From: Allorhizobium ampelinum S4
Lineage (GTDB): Bacteria; Pseudomonadota; Alphaproteobacteria; Rhizobiales; Rhizobiaceae
Assembly: GCF_000016285.1 (NCBI RefSeq)
Contig: NC_011981.1
Location: 248,001 to 312,000 of the forward strand
Direction of reading: 5' to 3'
DNA length: 64,000 nt
Under the pieces are notes generated by a model. It saw only the letters and a list, made by a program, of their open reading frames with translations, was not told the DNA's origin and searched no databases. This document shows positions 35,302 to 44,912 of the stretch, piece by piece (the first letter of the stretch is position 1; each line of letters starts with the position of its first letter). The translations under genes were made by a program, and so were the position numbers.

Positions 35302-36369
35302 ATGAAATTCAGCCTGTTTTATTTCGATGGCGATGGCTCTGCTACGAACGGTGACAGCTATCGGCTGCTGATGGACAGCGCACGGTTTGCCGATGACAAT
35401 GGCCTGAGCGCGCTCTGGGTGCCAGAGCGCCATTTCCATGCCTTCGGCGGCCTCTATCCCAATCCGTCGATGATCCATGCAGCACTTGCCATGGTGACGA
35501 AGCGGGTGCAATTGCGCTCCGGCAGCATTGTTCTGCCGCTCCATCATCCCGTGCGCGTTGCGGAAGAAATTGCCGTTGTGGACAATCTCTCGCAAGGCCG
35601 TGTGGGTGTCGCGATTGCGTCGGGCTGGACGCGCAACGAATTCGTACTATCGCGTGAGCCGCACGGCAGCCGCCGCAGCCTGATGTGGCGCAGCTTTGAT
35701 CAGGTTACCAAGCTGCTTGCTGGCGAGACGCTGACCTTTGAAGATGCGGAAGGCAACACTGTGGAGGCAAAGACGCTGCCGCGTCCAGTGCAGCCGCGCG
35801 TGCCTTTTTGGGTGGCGTGCCAGTCCATGGAGACCTTTGTGGAAGCGGGCCGTCGCGGCATCAATGTGCTGACGGCATTGCTCGGCGAGACATTGGAAAG
35901 CCTGACACCCAAGATCGCCGCCTACCGCCGGTCGCTGGAAAAGAACGGTTTTGATCCGGCTGCGGGCACCGTGAGCATTATGGTGCACACCTATCTCGGC
36001 GGCGATGTCGAGACCGTGAAGGCCAATGTAAAAGGCCCCTTCAGCGATTATCTCAGAACCCATTATCATCTGCTCGAAGGGCTGGCGCGCAGCATGGGTC
36101 TTGATATCGCGCTCGAGAATTTCAGCCGGGACGATCTCGACAGCCTGATCGAGTTCGGAGTTGAGGGCTTCATCAAGGGCCGCTCTCTGATCGGCACGCC
36201 GGAAAGCACCGCAGAGACAGTGGAAGCGCTGGGTGCGGCGGGCATTGATGAAATCGCCTGCCTGATCGATTTCGTGCAGGATTACGATCTTGTCATGGGC
36301 GGTCTGCCGCATCTCGCGCGGCTTGCGCGCCAGCATGCACCGCAGCCGACAATCGCGCAAGTCGTATAG
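35302..36369 (+). CDS. Luciferase-like flavin monooxygenase (natural-product LLM family)
   Basis: A 355-residue TIM-barrel flavin-dependent monooxygenase of the group found in NRPS/PKS systems. Motifs include LWVPERHFHAFGG near residue 35, LRSGSIVLPLHHPVRVAEE near 70, NLSQGRVGVAIASGW near 95 and a C-terminal LIGTPESTAETVEAL. In fabrubactin biosynthesis a flavin-dependent monooxygenase (FbnE) is proposed to drive Favorskii-like backbone rearrangements. This free-standing enzyme, lying between a PKS and an NRPS, is the natural counterpart (inference). AAAGGA lies nine bases before the ATG at 35302; the ATG at 35293 directly abuts it and is less likely. Confidence 0.9.
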   Translation: MKFSLFYFDGDGSATNGDSYRLLMDSARFADDNGLSALWVPERHFHAFGGLYPNPSMIHAALAMVTKRVQLRSGSIVLPLHHPVRVAEEIAVVDNLSQGRVGVAIASGWTRNEFVLSREPHGSRRSLMWRSFDQVTKLLAGETLTFEDAEGNTVEAKTLPRPVQPRVPFWVACQSMETFVEAGRRGINVLTALLGETLESLTPKIAAYRRSLEKNGFDPAAGTVSIMVHTYLGGDVETVKANVKGPFSDYLRTHYHLLEGLARSMGLDIALENFSRDDLDSLIEFGVEGFIKGRSLIGTPESTAETVEALGAAGIDEIACLIDFVQDYDLVMGGLPHLARLARQHAPQPTIAQVV

Positions 36370-36380
36370 GGAGACTGCCC

Positions 36381-39300
36381 GTGAACTCTGCCGATCCGAT
36401 TCTGGCGCTGCGCGCCCGCGTTGCGGCGCTCAGTCCTGCTGAGCGCGAGGCTTTCCGCCGCCAGCTCGAAGCCCGTGGGATCGCCTGGGAACGGGTGGCC
36501 CCGGAAGAGACGCCACAAGAGACGTCAAGGGTGTCAACGCGCCCCGCCCGCTTGCCGCTGACACCCGGCCAGAAGCATTTCTGGCTCCAGCAGAGCCTCT
36601 ATCCCGAGAGTTCTGCTTATCACGTCGCCTATCGCTGGCGGTTTGAGGGGCCGCTTGATCGCGCAGCCCTTGAGCGCAGCCTTGCAACGATTGTCTCCCG
36701 GCATGCGCCGCTCAGAACCGCCTTTCCCGTCGAGGCGGGCGAGCCGTGGCAGGAGGTTCATCCAGACCATGCTTTTGCTCTGGGCTTTACCGATCTGGAA
36801 GCGACAGGCGAGGATGGTGAGGCGCTGGCGCTGGCTGTTGCGACTGAGCCTTTCGATCTCTCAAAGGCACCGCTGATCAGGGCACATCTCTTCCGGCAGC
36901 ATGAGAGCGAGCACCTGCTGGCGATCACCCTCCATCACATCGTTGCGGATGGCTGGTCACGCGGTGTGCTGATGCGCGAGCTGACGGCCTGCTACCGCGC
37001 CTATCGTATGGGTGCTGCGCCCGCGCTTTCGCACATCACGCGTGATTTTGGGGATCTGGTTCTCGATCAACACGCATGGCTTCAGCGCCGGGATTGCGGA
37101 CGAGACCGCGACTACTGGAAACAAACCCTCGCCGATCTCAAGCCGCTGGAATTGCCAAGCGACCGATCCCGCAGCAGCAGCGTTGACATGACGGCGGCCA
37201 CCGTGACACGGGTTATTCCCGTCTCGGTGTCGTCGCAGGTCGCATCGCTCGCCAGCCAGCTTGGAACCACGCCTTTTGTGGTGATGGCTGCGGCCTTTTC
37301 GCTGCTGCTTCATCGCTACAGTGGCGAGCGTGACCTGTCGGTCTGCGTGCCCGTTGCCGGACGGGACAATCCGGATGCCGCAGGGCTGATTGGGCTGTTT
37401 ACCAACACATTGGTGCTGCGCGCGCAACTCGACCCGCGCATGACGTTTTCGCAGTGGGTCGGGGCGGTTCAGGAGCGCTTCTCGGACGCGCTCGACCATC
37501 AGGCATTTCCCTTTCCGCTGATTGCTGAGGCACTTGGCATGAGCCGCGACCAACGGCAGAGCCCGCTTTCGCAGGTTATGTTCCAGTTGCAGTCGCAAGA
37601 CTACCGCGCACAGAATGCCGAGCAGATCGATTTCGGCATCGATGGTCTCATTGTTCGCCAACAGCCAGCACGGCTGAGTGAAACAAAGGTCGATCTCAGC
37701 TGGTATGTGATGGAGCGGGAATCCGGCTATCTGCTGAACATCGAATATCGCGTGGCGATCTTTGATGCCTGGCGGATCGAGCGCATGGCCGCCCATTTCG
37801 AGGTTTTGCTCGGCTCCATCCTGCAATCTCCCAATGCTCTGCTGCCAAGGCTTGCCTATCTATCAAAGGAAGAGCATGCAACTGTGGTTGCACTTGGAAC
37901 GCCAACCGCGCGGCCCGTGCCTGACATCACCATGCACGATGCCATTGCGCACGTTGCCCGGCACCAACCCGATGCCATTGCACTGGAAAGCAAGGGCCAA
38001 AGTTGGACCTATGGCGAATTACAGAAAGATGTGGACGCACTTACTGACACGCTCGTCGGCCTTTCGGTTCACCCCGGCGATAGGGTTGCCGTTTCGCTGC
38101 CGGGCAGGGGGCAATCCGTCATTGCTTTCCTCGCCATTCTGAAAGCGGGTGCCGTCTATGTTCCGCTCGATCCCGATCATCCAGCGGACCGGGTTGCCTA
38201 TATGCTTGAGGATTCCGGTGTCAGTCTCGTATTGACGGACAGGGCCGATCTCTATCCGGCCCAGCGCTCCCTTGATCCGACCCGCCCGCTGCCGGTGAGC
38301 GAGACCCCTGCCGCGCTGCCGCCCTCTGATCCCGCGCGCATTGCCTATCTTCTCTACACCAGCGGCAGTACGGGCCGACCGAACGGCGTGCCGATTGCCC
38401 ATGCAAGCCTGCTCAATCACCTGCGCTCTATGGCCGTCTCGCCGGGGCTTGCGCCCGGTGATCGGCTTTTGGCAATCACCACGCCCACCTTCGACATTTC
38501 CATTCTGGAAATGCTCCTGCCGCTCAGCGTCGGCGCGACCACCGTGCTTTACGGCCAAGACCTGCTGCTTGCGCCACAGCGGCTTGCCGATGTGCTTGTG
38601 ACCGATCGCATCTCACATTTGCAGGCAACACCCGCCTATTGGCGCATGTTGATCGACAGCGGCTGGGAGGGATTGCCGCATCTGATAGCCCTTTGCGGCG
38701 GCGAGGCACTGGATGCACCGCTTGCCCGCAAGCTGATCGACCGTACGAAAGAGCTATGGAACGTCTATGGGCCGACAGAGGCGACAATCTGGGCAAGCGC
38801 GCTGAAGGTCACCCACGCCCACGCGGAAAGCGGCAAGGTTCCCGTTGGTGGCCTGCTCGACAATACCCACCTTCACGTTCTCGACGCCTATATGCAGCCC
38901 TTGCCGCGCGGCATTGGCGGCGAACTCTATATCGGCGGGCCGTGCCTCAGCCCCGGTTACTGGAACCGCCCGGCTCTTACTGCCGCCCGTTTCGTGCCGA
39001 ACCCGTTCTATGATGAAAACAGCCCTGCGCTTAGGCTCTATCGCACCGGCGATGCGGTTGTTCGTCTGGCAAATAGCGAGATCGAATTTATCGGCCGCAC
39101 GGATTTTCAGGTCAAGCTGCGCGGCTACCGCATCGAGATCGGTGAGATCGAGGACAAGCTGCTGCGCGAAAGCGTTGTTGAGCAGGCCATCGTCACGCTC
39201 GACGCCGAAAACGAACGGCTGATTGCCTATGTGCTCGTTCGCGATTGGCCGACAACGAACGATGGCGAGATTGAGCGCAAGCTGCGCCAGTCGCTGTCCG

Positions 39301-42300
39301 CGCAATTGCCGCGCTACATGGTTCCGACCGCCTTTGTGATTCTGGAGGAGTTTCCGCTCAATCCGAATGGCAAGGTGGATCGCAAGCAGCTTCCGATCCC
39401 CCAGCTTTCCACAACGCGCGCGGAGCCAATTCCAGCCCGCAATGCCATCGAGGCGACGCTACTGGAAATATGGAAGGCCGTGCTGCGGCGGGAAGATATC
39501 GGCATCGAGGATAATTTCTTCGATCTCGGTGGTGACTCCATTATCGGGGTTCAGATCGTTGCGAAGGCGCAAGCCAAGGGGCTGAAGCTCGAACCGACCC
39601 AGATTTTCGAGTTGCAGACAATCGCGGCACAGGCAATCGCAGCCGTTGCCGAAAGCGCGGTCCATACGATTGAGGTTCAGGCAATTGAGGTTGCCGAAAG
39701 CGGACCCAGCTTCGAGATGACGCCAGTGCAGGCGGGCATGCTGTTCCACAGTCTGATGGCCCCAGCCTCAGGGACCTATATCGAGCAATGCTGGTGCGTG
39801 CTGGAAGGCACGTTGGATGCCGATGCCTTCAAATCGGCGTGGGGGAGGGTGATCGCCCGCCACGAGGTCTTGCGCGGTGCCTGCCGCTGGACGGATGTCG
39901 AGCGGCCCATCATGGTCATTGCCGAGGATGTTGTGCCGGAATGGCGCGAAGCGGACTGGTCGGGCGAAGACGCGGCAGGGCAGGAGACAGCCTTTGCGGC
40001 ATGGCTGGAGGCGGATCGCCGTCGTGGCTTTACGCTGGATGCTGCACCCCTTTTGCGGTTTGCGCTGATCCGGCTCGGTCCCGGCCGCCATCGCTTCGTC
40101 TGGAGTTTCCACCACCTGTTGATGGACGGCTGGTGCGGCTCGCTCTTGGTCGGTGAAATGTTGAAGGCTTATGCAGGCGAAAGCCTGCCAGCGCCTCCCC
40201 CGTCTTATCGCCAATACGTCGCGTGGCGCGACCGGCAGGATATCACGGCTGCACAAGCCTATTGGTCGCACGCTCTTGCCGATCTGCCGCAAGGCGGATT
40301 TTTGGGAGAGACAAAAATTGGCGAGGCGGCACAGGAGGCCATTATCGAGATCCGGCGCAGCCTTGACGCCAGTCTCGCAACGCGGCTTGCCGCCATGGCG
40401 CGGCGGGAGCGGCTGACGCTGGCGACCGTGCTACAGGGGGCCTGGGCGCTGCTTCTATCGCGCTATGGGGCCGAGGATGATGTGATCTTCGGAACGGTTT
40501 TGTCGGGCCGCCCGCCTGACCTGCCAGATGCAGACCGAATGATTGGCCTGTTCCTCAACACGGTGCCGTTTCGTGCCCGGACACGACCGGAGGAGAGGGT
40601 GGCCGAATGGCTTCAAGGCCTCCAGTCTGCGCATCGCCAGCGGGAAAAGCACGGGCATGCAGCGCTTGCCGATATCCAGCGCTGGGCTGGCAAGACCGCC
40701 GATCAACCGCTTTTCGACACATTGCTGATCATCGAGAACCTGCCGCTTTCGATGCAGGCGGCCTTTGCGGAAGGAACGCACACGCTCACCCTCAGCGATC
40801 CCGGCAGCTATGAGCGCACGCATTACCCGTTGTCGCTCCGGATCTTTCCCGGTGCCGAGATAGAGATTGCGCTTGCCGCAGACCCGTCACGTCTGTCGTC
40901 CACCAAAGCTGATCGTCTGCTGCGGCATTACGAGACTTTGCTCTCATCCATCGCCGATGATCCACGGGCATGCCTTGGCACAATTGAGATGCTTAAGCCC
41001 GATGAGCGAGACATCCTGCTCCAGACGGGCCGAGGTCCGCAGACGCAGCCATGTGCTGCCGTGCATGACCAGATCATCGCACGGGCGAAAGAAGAACCGG
41101 GCAAAGCCGCCGTCGTTCAGGTGGGTGAGGGCCGCGATAGCACCATGTCCTATGGCGATCTCGCAGGTTATGCGGAGGCTCTTGCCCTTCGTCTTTACCA
41201 GCAAGGCATTGGCCGGGGCGCGGTCGTTGCGGTCTATCTACGGCGTGGAAGCGCATTGCTGCCCTCACTGCTGGCCGTCATGCGGTCGGGTGCTGCCTAT
41301 CTGCCAATTGATCCCGACTATCCGGCAGAGCGCATTGCCTACATGCTGGCCGATTCTGGTGCAGCACTGGTCCTGACGGATCTTGGGGACAGTGAGCGGG
41401 CGGTTATACCGCAAGATGTTCCGGTGCTGGACCCGACTGAGGCATTCGGTTGTGCGCAGGCATCCTTCGAACCTGCTGCGGTGCAGGCCGATGATCTCGC
41501 CTACATTCTTTATACCAGCGGCAGCACCGGCCAGCCCAAGGGCGTGGCAATCACCCATGGTGCGCTTGCCAATTTCATCGAGTCCATGGCCGACAGGCCG
41601 GGGATTGGCGCGGACGACCGCCTGCTGGCGCTGACCACGATTGGCTTCGACATTGCGGGGCTGGAATTGTTCGCGCCTCTTTCGCAAGGCGCAACAGTGC
41701 TGCTTGCGGACAGCGCCATTGCCCGCGACGGTCGGCGTCTTGCCGCGCTCGTGGATCGTGTGCAGCCGAGTGTCATGCAGGCAACGCCCGCCGGGTGGCG
41801 CATGCTGATCGAGGCGGGGTGGCGCGGCTCTCAGGAGCTTCGTATGCTGTGCGGCGGCGAGGCGCTGGACAGCCTTCTTGCGGCGGAGTTGCTGGATCGG
41901 GGCGATTGCCTGTGGAATCTTTACGGTCCAACCGAGACAACCATCTGGTCTGCGGCCACTGAGGTGCGGCGTGAAGACCTCAATGGTCATAGCGTCACGG
42001 TTGCAGGCCCCATTCAGAATACCCAACTCTATGTTCTCGACCGGCGCGGGGAACCCGTACCACCGGGCACGCCGGGAGAATTGCACATCGGCGGTGCGGG
42101 ATTGAGCCCGGGCTACTGGGGCAAACCCGGCCTGACGGCAGACAGGTTCATCCCCAACCCTTTCCGGCGTGGTCCGCAGGACGGCTACCATCTTTACCGC
42201 ACTGGCGACCTCGTGCGCTTGGCGGAGAATGGCGCGCTCGATTTTCTCGGACGGATCGACAATCAGGTGAAGCTGCGCGGCTACCGAATCGAACTCGGGG

Positions 42301-42926
42301 AGGTCGAGGCACGGCTTGCGGCCCATCCTCGCGTTGCTGAAGCGGCAGTGCTTGTCGAGGATGGCGGCGCTGGCAAACAGCTCATCGCCTATCTGCGTTG
42401 GCGAGAGCCATTTGTCGGCGATGCAAGCGCGGAGCTTGGACCGCATGTGGCAGGTAGCCTGCCGCTCTACATGCTGCCATCGGCCTATGTCGCGCTTGAT
42501 GCCTTCCCGCTGACGCCAAACGGCAAGGTTGATCGTCGCGCACTTCCGGCCTGCCGGCCAAAACCGGCACAGCGGCAAACGCACCTGCCGATCTCTGGCG
42601 AGCCCGCTGCAACGCTTGCCGCCATCTGGCGAGAGGCGCTTAAAATCGACCACGTCAATCCGGGTGACAATTTCTTTGAATGCGGCGGCCATTCGCTGCT
42701 TGTTGTCTCTTTGCAGGGTGTGATCGGCAAGCGTTTTGGCGTATCGATTGATATTACGGCCTTTTTCCAGTTTCCGACACTGGAAACTCTGGCCGCCCAT
42801 ATCGCGCAGCTCCAAGCCGGTCGTGAAGGCCAGTGGTCTGGAGGTGATCGAACCCTCTTGCGCCAGACGGGCCGCGATCGCCTTGCAGGTCGTCGTGGCC
42901 TGCGGGCCGAACGCACAGGTGCCTGA
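36381..42926 (+). CDS. Two-module NRPS C-A-PCP-C-A-PCP, both pockets glycine-like
   Basis: A 2181-residue protein: N-terminal docking helix (LSPAEREAFRRQLEARGIAW), C1 (HHIVADGWS near 184), A1 (YTSGSTGRPNG near 660), PCP1 (LGGDSIIG near 1050), C2 (FHHLLMDGW near 1247, opening MTPVQAGMLFHSL), A2 (YTSGSTGQPKG near 1712) and PCP2 (ECGGHSLLV near 2104). Pocket residues by eye are D-I-L-Q-L-G-V-I-W for A1 and D-I-L-Q-L-G-L-I-W for A2. The second is the code I remember for glycine, and the first differs at one place. There is no release domain. The start is GTG at 36381 behind AGGGAG seven bases upstream. The last 40 residues are basic and without domain signal. Confidence 0.95.
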   Translation: MNSADPILALRARVAALSPAEREAFRRQLEARGIAWERVAPEETPQETSRVSTRPARLPLTPGQKHFWLQQSLYPESSAYHVAYRWRFEGPLDRAALERSLATIVSRHAPLRTAFPVEAGEPWQEVHPDHAFALGFTDLEATGEDGEALALAVATEPFDLSKAPLIRAHLFRQHESEHLLAITLHHIVADGWSRGVLMRELTACYRAYRMGAAPALSHITRDFGDLVLDQHAWLQRRDCGRDRDYWKQTLADLKPLELPSDRSRSSSVDMTAATVTRVIPVSVSSQVASLASQLGTTPFVVMAAAFSLLLHRYSGERDLSVCVPVAGRDNPDAAGLIGLFTNTLVLRAQLDPRMTFSQWVGAVQERFSDALDHQAFPFPLIAEALGMSRDQRQSPLSQVMFQLQSQDYRAQNAEQIDFGIDGLIVRQQPARLSETKVDLSWYVMERESGYLLNIEYRVAIFDAWRIERMAAHFEVLLGSILQSPNALLPRLAYLSKEEHATVVALGTPTARPVPDITMHDAIAHVARHQPDAIALESKGQSWTYGELQKDVDALTDTLVGLSVHPGDRVAVSLPGRGQSVIAFLAILKAGAVYVPLDPDHPADRVAYMLEDSGVSLVLTDRADLYPAQRSLDPTRPLPVSETPAALPPSDPARIAYLLYTSGSTGRPNGVPIAHASLLNHLRSMAVSPGLAPGDRLLAITTPTFDISILEMLLPLSVGATTVLYGQDLLLAPQRLADVLVTDRISHLQATPAYWRMLIDSGWEGLPHLIALCGGEALDAPLARKLIDRTKELWNVYGPTEATIWASALKVTHAHAESGKVPVGGLLDNTHLHVLDAYMQPLPRGIGGELYIGGPCLSPGYWNRPALTAARFVPNPFYDENSPALRLYRTGDAVVRLANSEIEFIGRTDFQVKLRGYRIEIGEIEDKLLRESVVEQAIVTLDAENERLIAYVLVRDWPTTNDGEIERKLRQSLSAQLPRYMVPTAFVILEEFPLNPNGKVDRKQLPIPQLSTTRAEPIPARNAIEATLLEIWKAVLRREDIGIEDNFFDLGGDSIIGVQIVAKAQAKGLKLEPTQIFELQTIAAQAIAAVAESAVHTIEVQAIEVAESGPSFEMTPVQAGMLFHSLMAPASGTYIEQCWCVLEGTLDADAFKSAWGRVIARHEVLRGACRWTDVERPIMVIAEDVVPEWREADWSGEDAAGQETAFAAWLEADRRRGFTLDAAPLLRFALIRLGPGRHRFVWSFHHLLMDGWCGSLLVGEMLKAYAGESLPAPPPSYRQYVAWRDRQDITAAQAYWSHALADLPQGGFLGETKIGEAAQEAIIEIRRSLDASLATRLAAMARRERLTLATVLQGAWALLLSRYGAEDDVIFGTVLSGRPPDLPDADRMIGLFLNTVPFRARTRPEERVAEWLQGLQSAHRQREKHGHAALADIQRWAGKTADQPLFDTLLIIENLPLSMQAAFAEGTHTLTLSDPGSYERTHYPLSLRIFPGAEIEIALAADPSRLSSTKADRLLRHYETLLSSIADDPRACLGTIEMLKPDERDILLQTGRGPQTQPCAAVHDQIIARAKEEPGKAAVVQVGEGRDSTMSYGDLAGYAEALALRLYQQGIGRGAVVAVYLRRGSALLPSLLAVMRSGAAYLPIDPDYPAERIAYMLADSGAALVLTDLGDSERAVIPQDVPVLDPTEAFGCAQASFEPAAVQADDLAYILYTSGSTGQPKGVAITHGALANFIESMADRPGIGADDRLLALTTIGFDIAGLELFAPLSQGATVLLADSAIARDGRRLAALVDRVQPSVMQATPAGWRMLIEAGWRGSQELRMLCGGEALDSLLAAELLDRGDCLWNLYGPTETTIWSAATEVRREDLNGHSVTVAGPIQNTQLYVLDRRGEPVPPGTPGELHIGGAGLSPGYWGKPGLTADRFIPNPFRRGPQDGYHLYRTGDLVRLAENGALDFLGRIDNQVKLRGYRIELGEVEARLAAHPRVAEAAVLVEDGGAGKQLIAYLRWREPFVGDASAELGPHVAGSLPLYMLPSAYVALDAFPLTPNGKVDRRALPACRPKPAQRQTHLPISGEPAATLAAIWREALKIDHVNPGDNFFECGGHSLLVVSLQGVIGKRFGVSIDITAFFQFPTLETLAAHIAQLQAGREGQWSGGDRTLLRQTGRDRLAGRRGLRAERTGA

Positions 42927-42929
42927 CGC

Positions 42930-44306
42930 ATGCAGACAGTTGAAACCCTTGGCGATGCGGCCCCGCCGCGCCGCCCGCCATCGGCGCGAACGACAAAGTC
43001 GCTTTTCCGGCTTAGCCTGCCGATGTTCGTGCATTCGCTGCTGACCTTTCTGGTCATGCTGTCGGAAATGCTGATCATGAGCGCTTATTCCGCCAATGCG
43101 GCAGCAGCCGTGGCGATTGTGCGGCAGGTGCTCCAAGTCGTCTTCGAGATTTCGAGCATGGTCGGGATCGGCGCTGTCATCCTGATATCGCACAGTCTCG
43201 GGCGTGGTGACGAGGAGGGTGCGCGGCAGATCGCAACGCTTGCGGTCTTCACCAATACGCTCCTTGGCCTTTTGGTAGGCGGTCTGCTGTTTCTGGGTGG
43301 ACCGGTGGCCTTGCGGATTCTCGATGTCCCGGCATCAATCGTTCACGATGCAAGCCTTTATCTTGTCCTCGCTGCCGCCGCCATGGTCTTCAATGCGCTT
43401 GCCACGGCTGCGATTGCCTGCCTGAGGGCTTTCGGCAGCAGCCGGGTGATCGTGATGACCGGCTTGTTTCTGTCGGTGATTTACATTGGGGCGACCTATG
43501 TTCTTGTGCTTGGTGCCGGACCAATCCCCCCGCTTGGGGTGACAGGTGCGGCCTATGCAACACTCGGCTCAAGGATTGCAATGGCGCTGATGTTCGGCCT
43601 TGCCGTCTATTGCGCCCTTGGTCTTCGTTTCGCCTCTGGGCCGATCAGGGCGCGGCTTTCGCTCGTGCGGCGCATGCTTGTCCTCGCCTTTCCGAGTGTT
43701 TCGGACTATATCGGCTACGGTTTTTACCAGCTTGTGCTGCTCGGCTTTGTGGCGGGCTTCGGCGTTTCAAGTGTCTTGAGCCGTACCTATGTCATGCTGG
43801 CCATGACGTTCCTCATCCTTGTCGTTATGGCTGTGAGCCAAGGAAACGAGGTGCTCGTCGGCTATCGCTGGGGCGAAGGTCGGCGGCAGGACGCCTATCG
43901 TCAGGCGTTGCGCTCCAGCTTTGCGGCGACCTTGGTCACGACGACAATCGCGCTGCTGTTCTGGCTCATGTCCGATCAATATCTCGGATTGTTCGGGCAG
44001 GGCGGTGAGGTTCTGGCGCTTTCCACCTACCTGCTGCTGCTGACGATCTTCATCCAGCCCGGCTTCGCCTTCAATACAGTGTTGCTGCATTCGCTCAGGG
44101 CTGTCGGCGATGTCAGGATTCCGGTCCTCGTCAGTATCGGCTTGACCTGGGGGCTCGGCCTGCCGCTGGCCTGGCTGTTTTGCGTGCAGGCGGACTATGG
44201 GGTGGAAGGTGTCTGGTACGCGCTGATCATCGAAGAGACACTCAAGGCCGGTTTCATGCTTTCGCGCTGGCACGGGCGGGGATGGATGGGCAATGCCATT
44301 GCCTGA
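42930..44306 (+). CDS. MATE-family efflux transporter, likely siderophore exporter
   Basis: A 458-residue integral membrane protein with about 12 hydrophobic segments in two similar halves, and MATE-like stretches such as LFRLSLPMFVHSLL at the start and NALATAAIACLRAFG and QPGFAFNTVLLHSLRAVGD before the later helices. It begins three bases after the NRPS stop, so it is the last gene of the rightward operon. MATE proteins exchange Na+ or H+ for organic substrates. Export of the finished siderophore across the inner membrane is the obvious role, by context. Confidence 0.9.
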   Translation: MQTVETLGDAAPPRRPPSARTTKSLFRLSLPMFVHSLLTFLVMLSEMLIMSAYSANAAAAVAIVRQVLQVVFEISSMVGIGAVILISHSLGRGDEEGARQIATLAVFTNTLLGLLVGGLLFLGGPVALRILDVPASIVHDASLYLVLAAAAMVFNALATAAIACLRAFGSSRVIVMTGLFLSVIYIGATYVLVLGAGPIPPLGVTGAAYATLGSRIAMALMFGLAVYCALGLRFASGPIRARLSLVRRMLVLAFPSVSDYIGYGFYQLVLLGFVAGFGVSSVLSRTYVMLAMTFLILVVMAVSQGNEVLVGYRWGEGRRQDAYRQALRSSFAATLVTTTIALLFWLMSDQYLGLFGQGGEVLALSTYLLLLTIFIQPGFAFNTVLLHSLRAVGDVRIPVLVSIGLTWGLGLPLAWLFCVQADYGVEGVWYALIIEETLKAGFMLSRWHGRGWMGNAIA

Positions 44307-44321
44307 TATTGTTTTGCACAA

Positions 44322-44336
44322 TGAAGCCCATGGTCA
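44322..44336. promoter_or_regulatory. Second TGA-N9-TCA site, overlapping a short palindrome
   Basis: TGAAGCCCATGGTCA lies in the 87-base gap between the MATE gene and the Rrf2 regulator start. Its right half overlaps ATGGTCACCAT (44330-44340), an odd-length perfect palindrome. It may be an operator for the Rrf2 gene that follows. A 6-base pattern arises by chance about 15 times in a window this long, so this is weak support. Confidence 0.3.
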
Positions 44337-44393
44337 CCATCAGCCAAATATGCGACTATGGCTGAACGAGTAACTCCCTTGATAGTGTCATCC

Positions 44394-44912
44394 ATGCGCC
44401 TGAAGCGGCAATCCGAAATAGCGATCGGTATATTGACGGTCTGCGCGAAAAGTCCATCGACGAAATACCCAGCCCAGCATCTGGCGCAAGAGGTCGGCGC
44501 GACGAGGGATCATGCCTATCAAGTTGTCGCTCTTCTGGTCCGCAACGGCTTTCTCAACAGCGATCGCGGGCCGGGCGGTGGTCTGCGCCTTGCGCGTGAT
44601 GCCAAGGACATCAAGCTCGCCGATGTGCTGCGGATCACCCAGCCGGAACTGGACGGCAACGCGGAAGAACCGGAGCCCGGCACGCTCAAAGGCCAACCCT
44701 TGCTTGACGGCATCGTTGCCGCAGCCTCGTCCTTTCTTGTCAGTTTGCTCGACCGCTTTACTGTCGCGGACCTCGTGGCCTCGCCCGATAGCTCCGCTAT
44801 CGCTTGTCTGGAGTGTAGCCTCGTGACCTCACGCCCTGTTCGCGAGCGTCTGATGCTGTTGCCCGCGCCCCAACTGTCCCCCGTGGACGACACTCTGGAA
44901 GCAGACGCCTGA
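44394..44912 (+). CDS. Rrf2-family transcriptional regulator
   Basis: A 172-residue winged-helix regulator starting at MRLKRQSEIAIGIL, the usual Rrf2 opening, with the wing GFLNSDRGPGGGLRLARDAKDIKLADVLRITQP and the end LDRFTVADL. RirA, NsrR and IscR bind an Fe-S cluster through three Cys in the effector loop. Here that loop (ELDGNAEEPEPGTLKGQP) has none; only CLEC near residue 136 remains, so it may sense something else or work without a cluster. The longer frame from 44358 adds 12 residues before the family start. Its 3' end overlaps the convergent gene 44829-45314 by 84 bases. Position next to the siderophore exporter suggests local control (inference). Confidence 0.82.
   Translation: MRLKRQSEIAIGILTVCAKSPSTKYPAQHLAQEVGATRDHAYQVVALLVRNGFLNSDRGPGGGLRLARDAKDIKLADVLRITQPELDGNAEEPEPGTLKGQPLLDGIVAAASSFLVSLLDRFTVADLVASPDSSAIACLECSLVTSRPVRERLMLLPAPQLSPVDDTLEADA

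Noticed and set aside
41265..43193. Minus-strand frame of 642 codons opposite NRPS and MATE genes
   Set aside because: Antisense to conserved A and PCP motifs and membrane helices; no recognisable domain.
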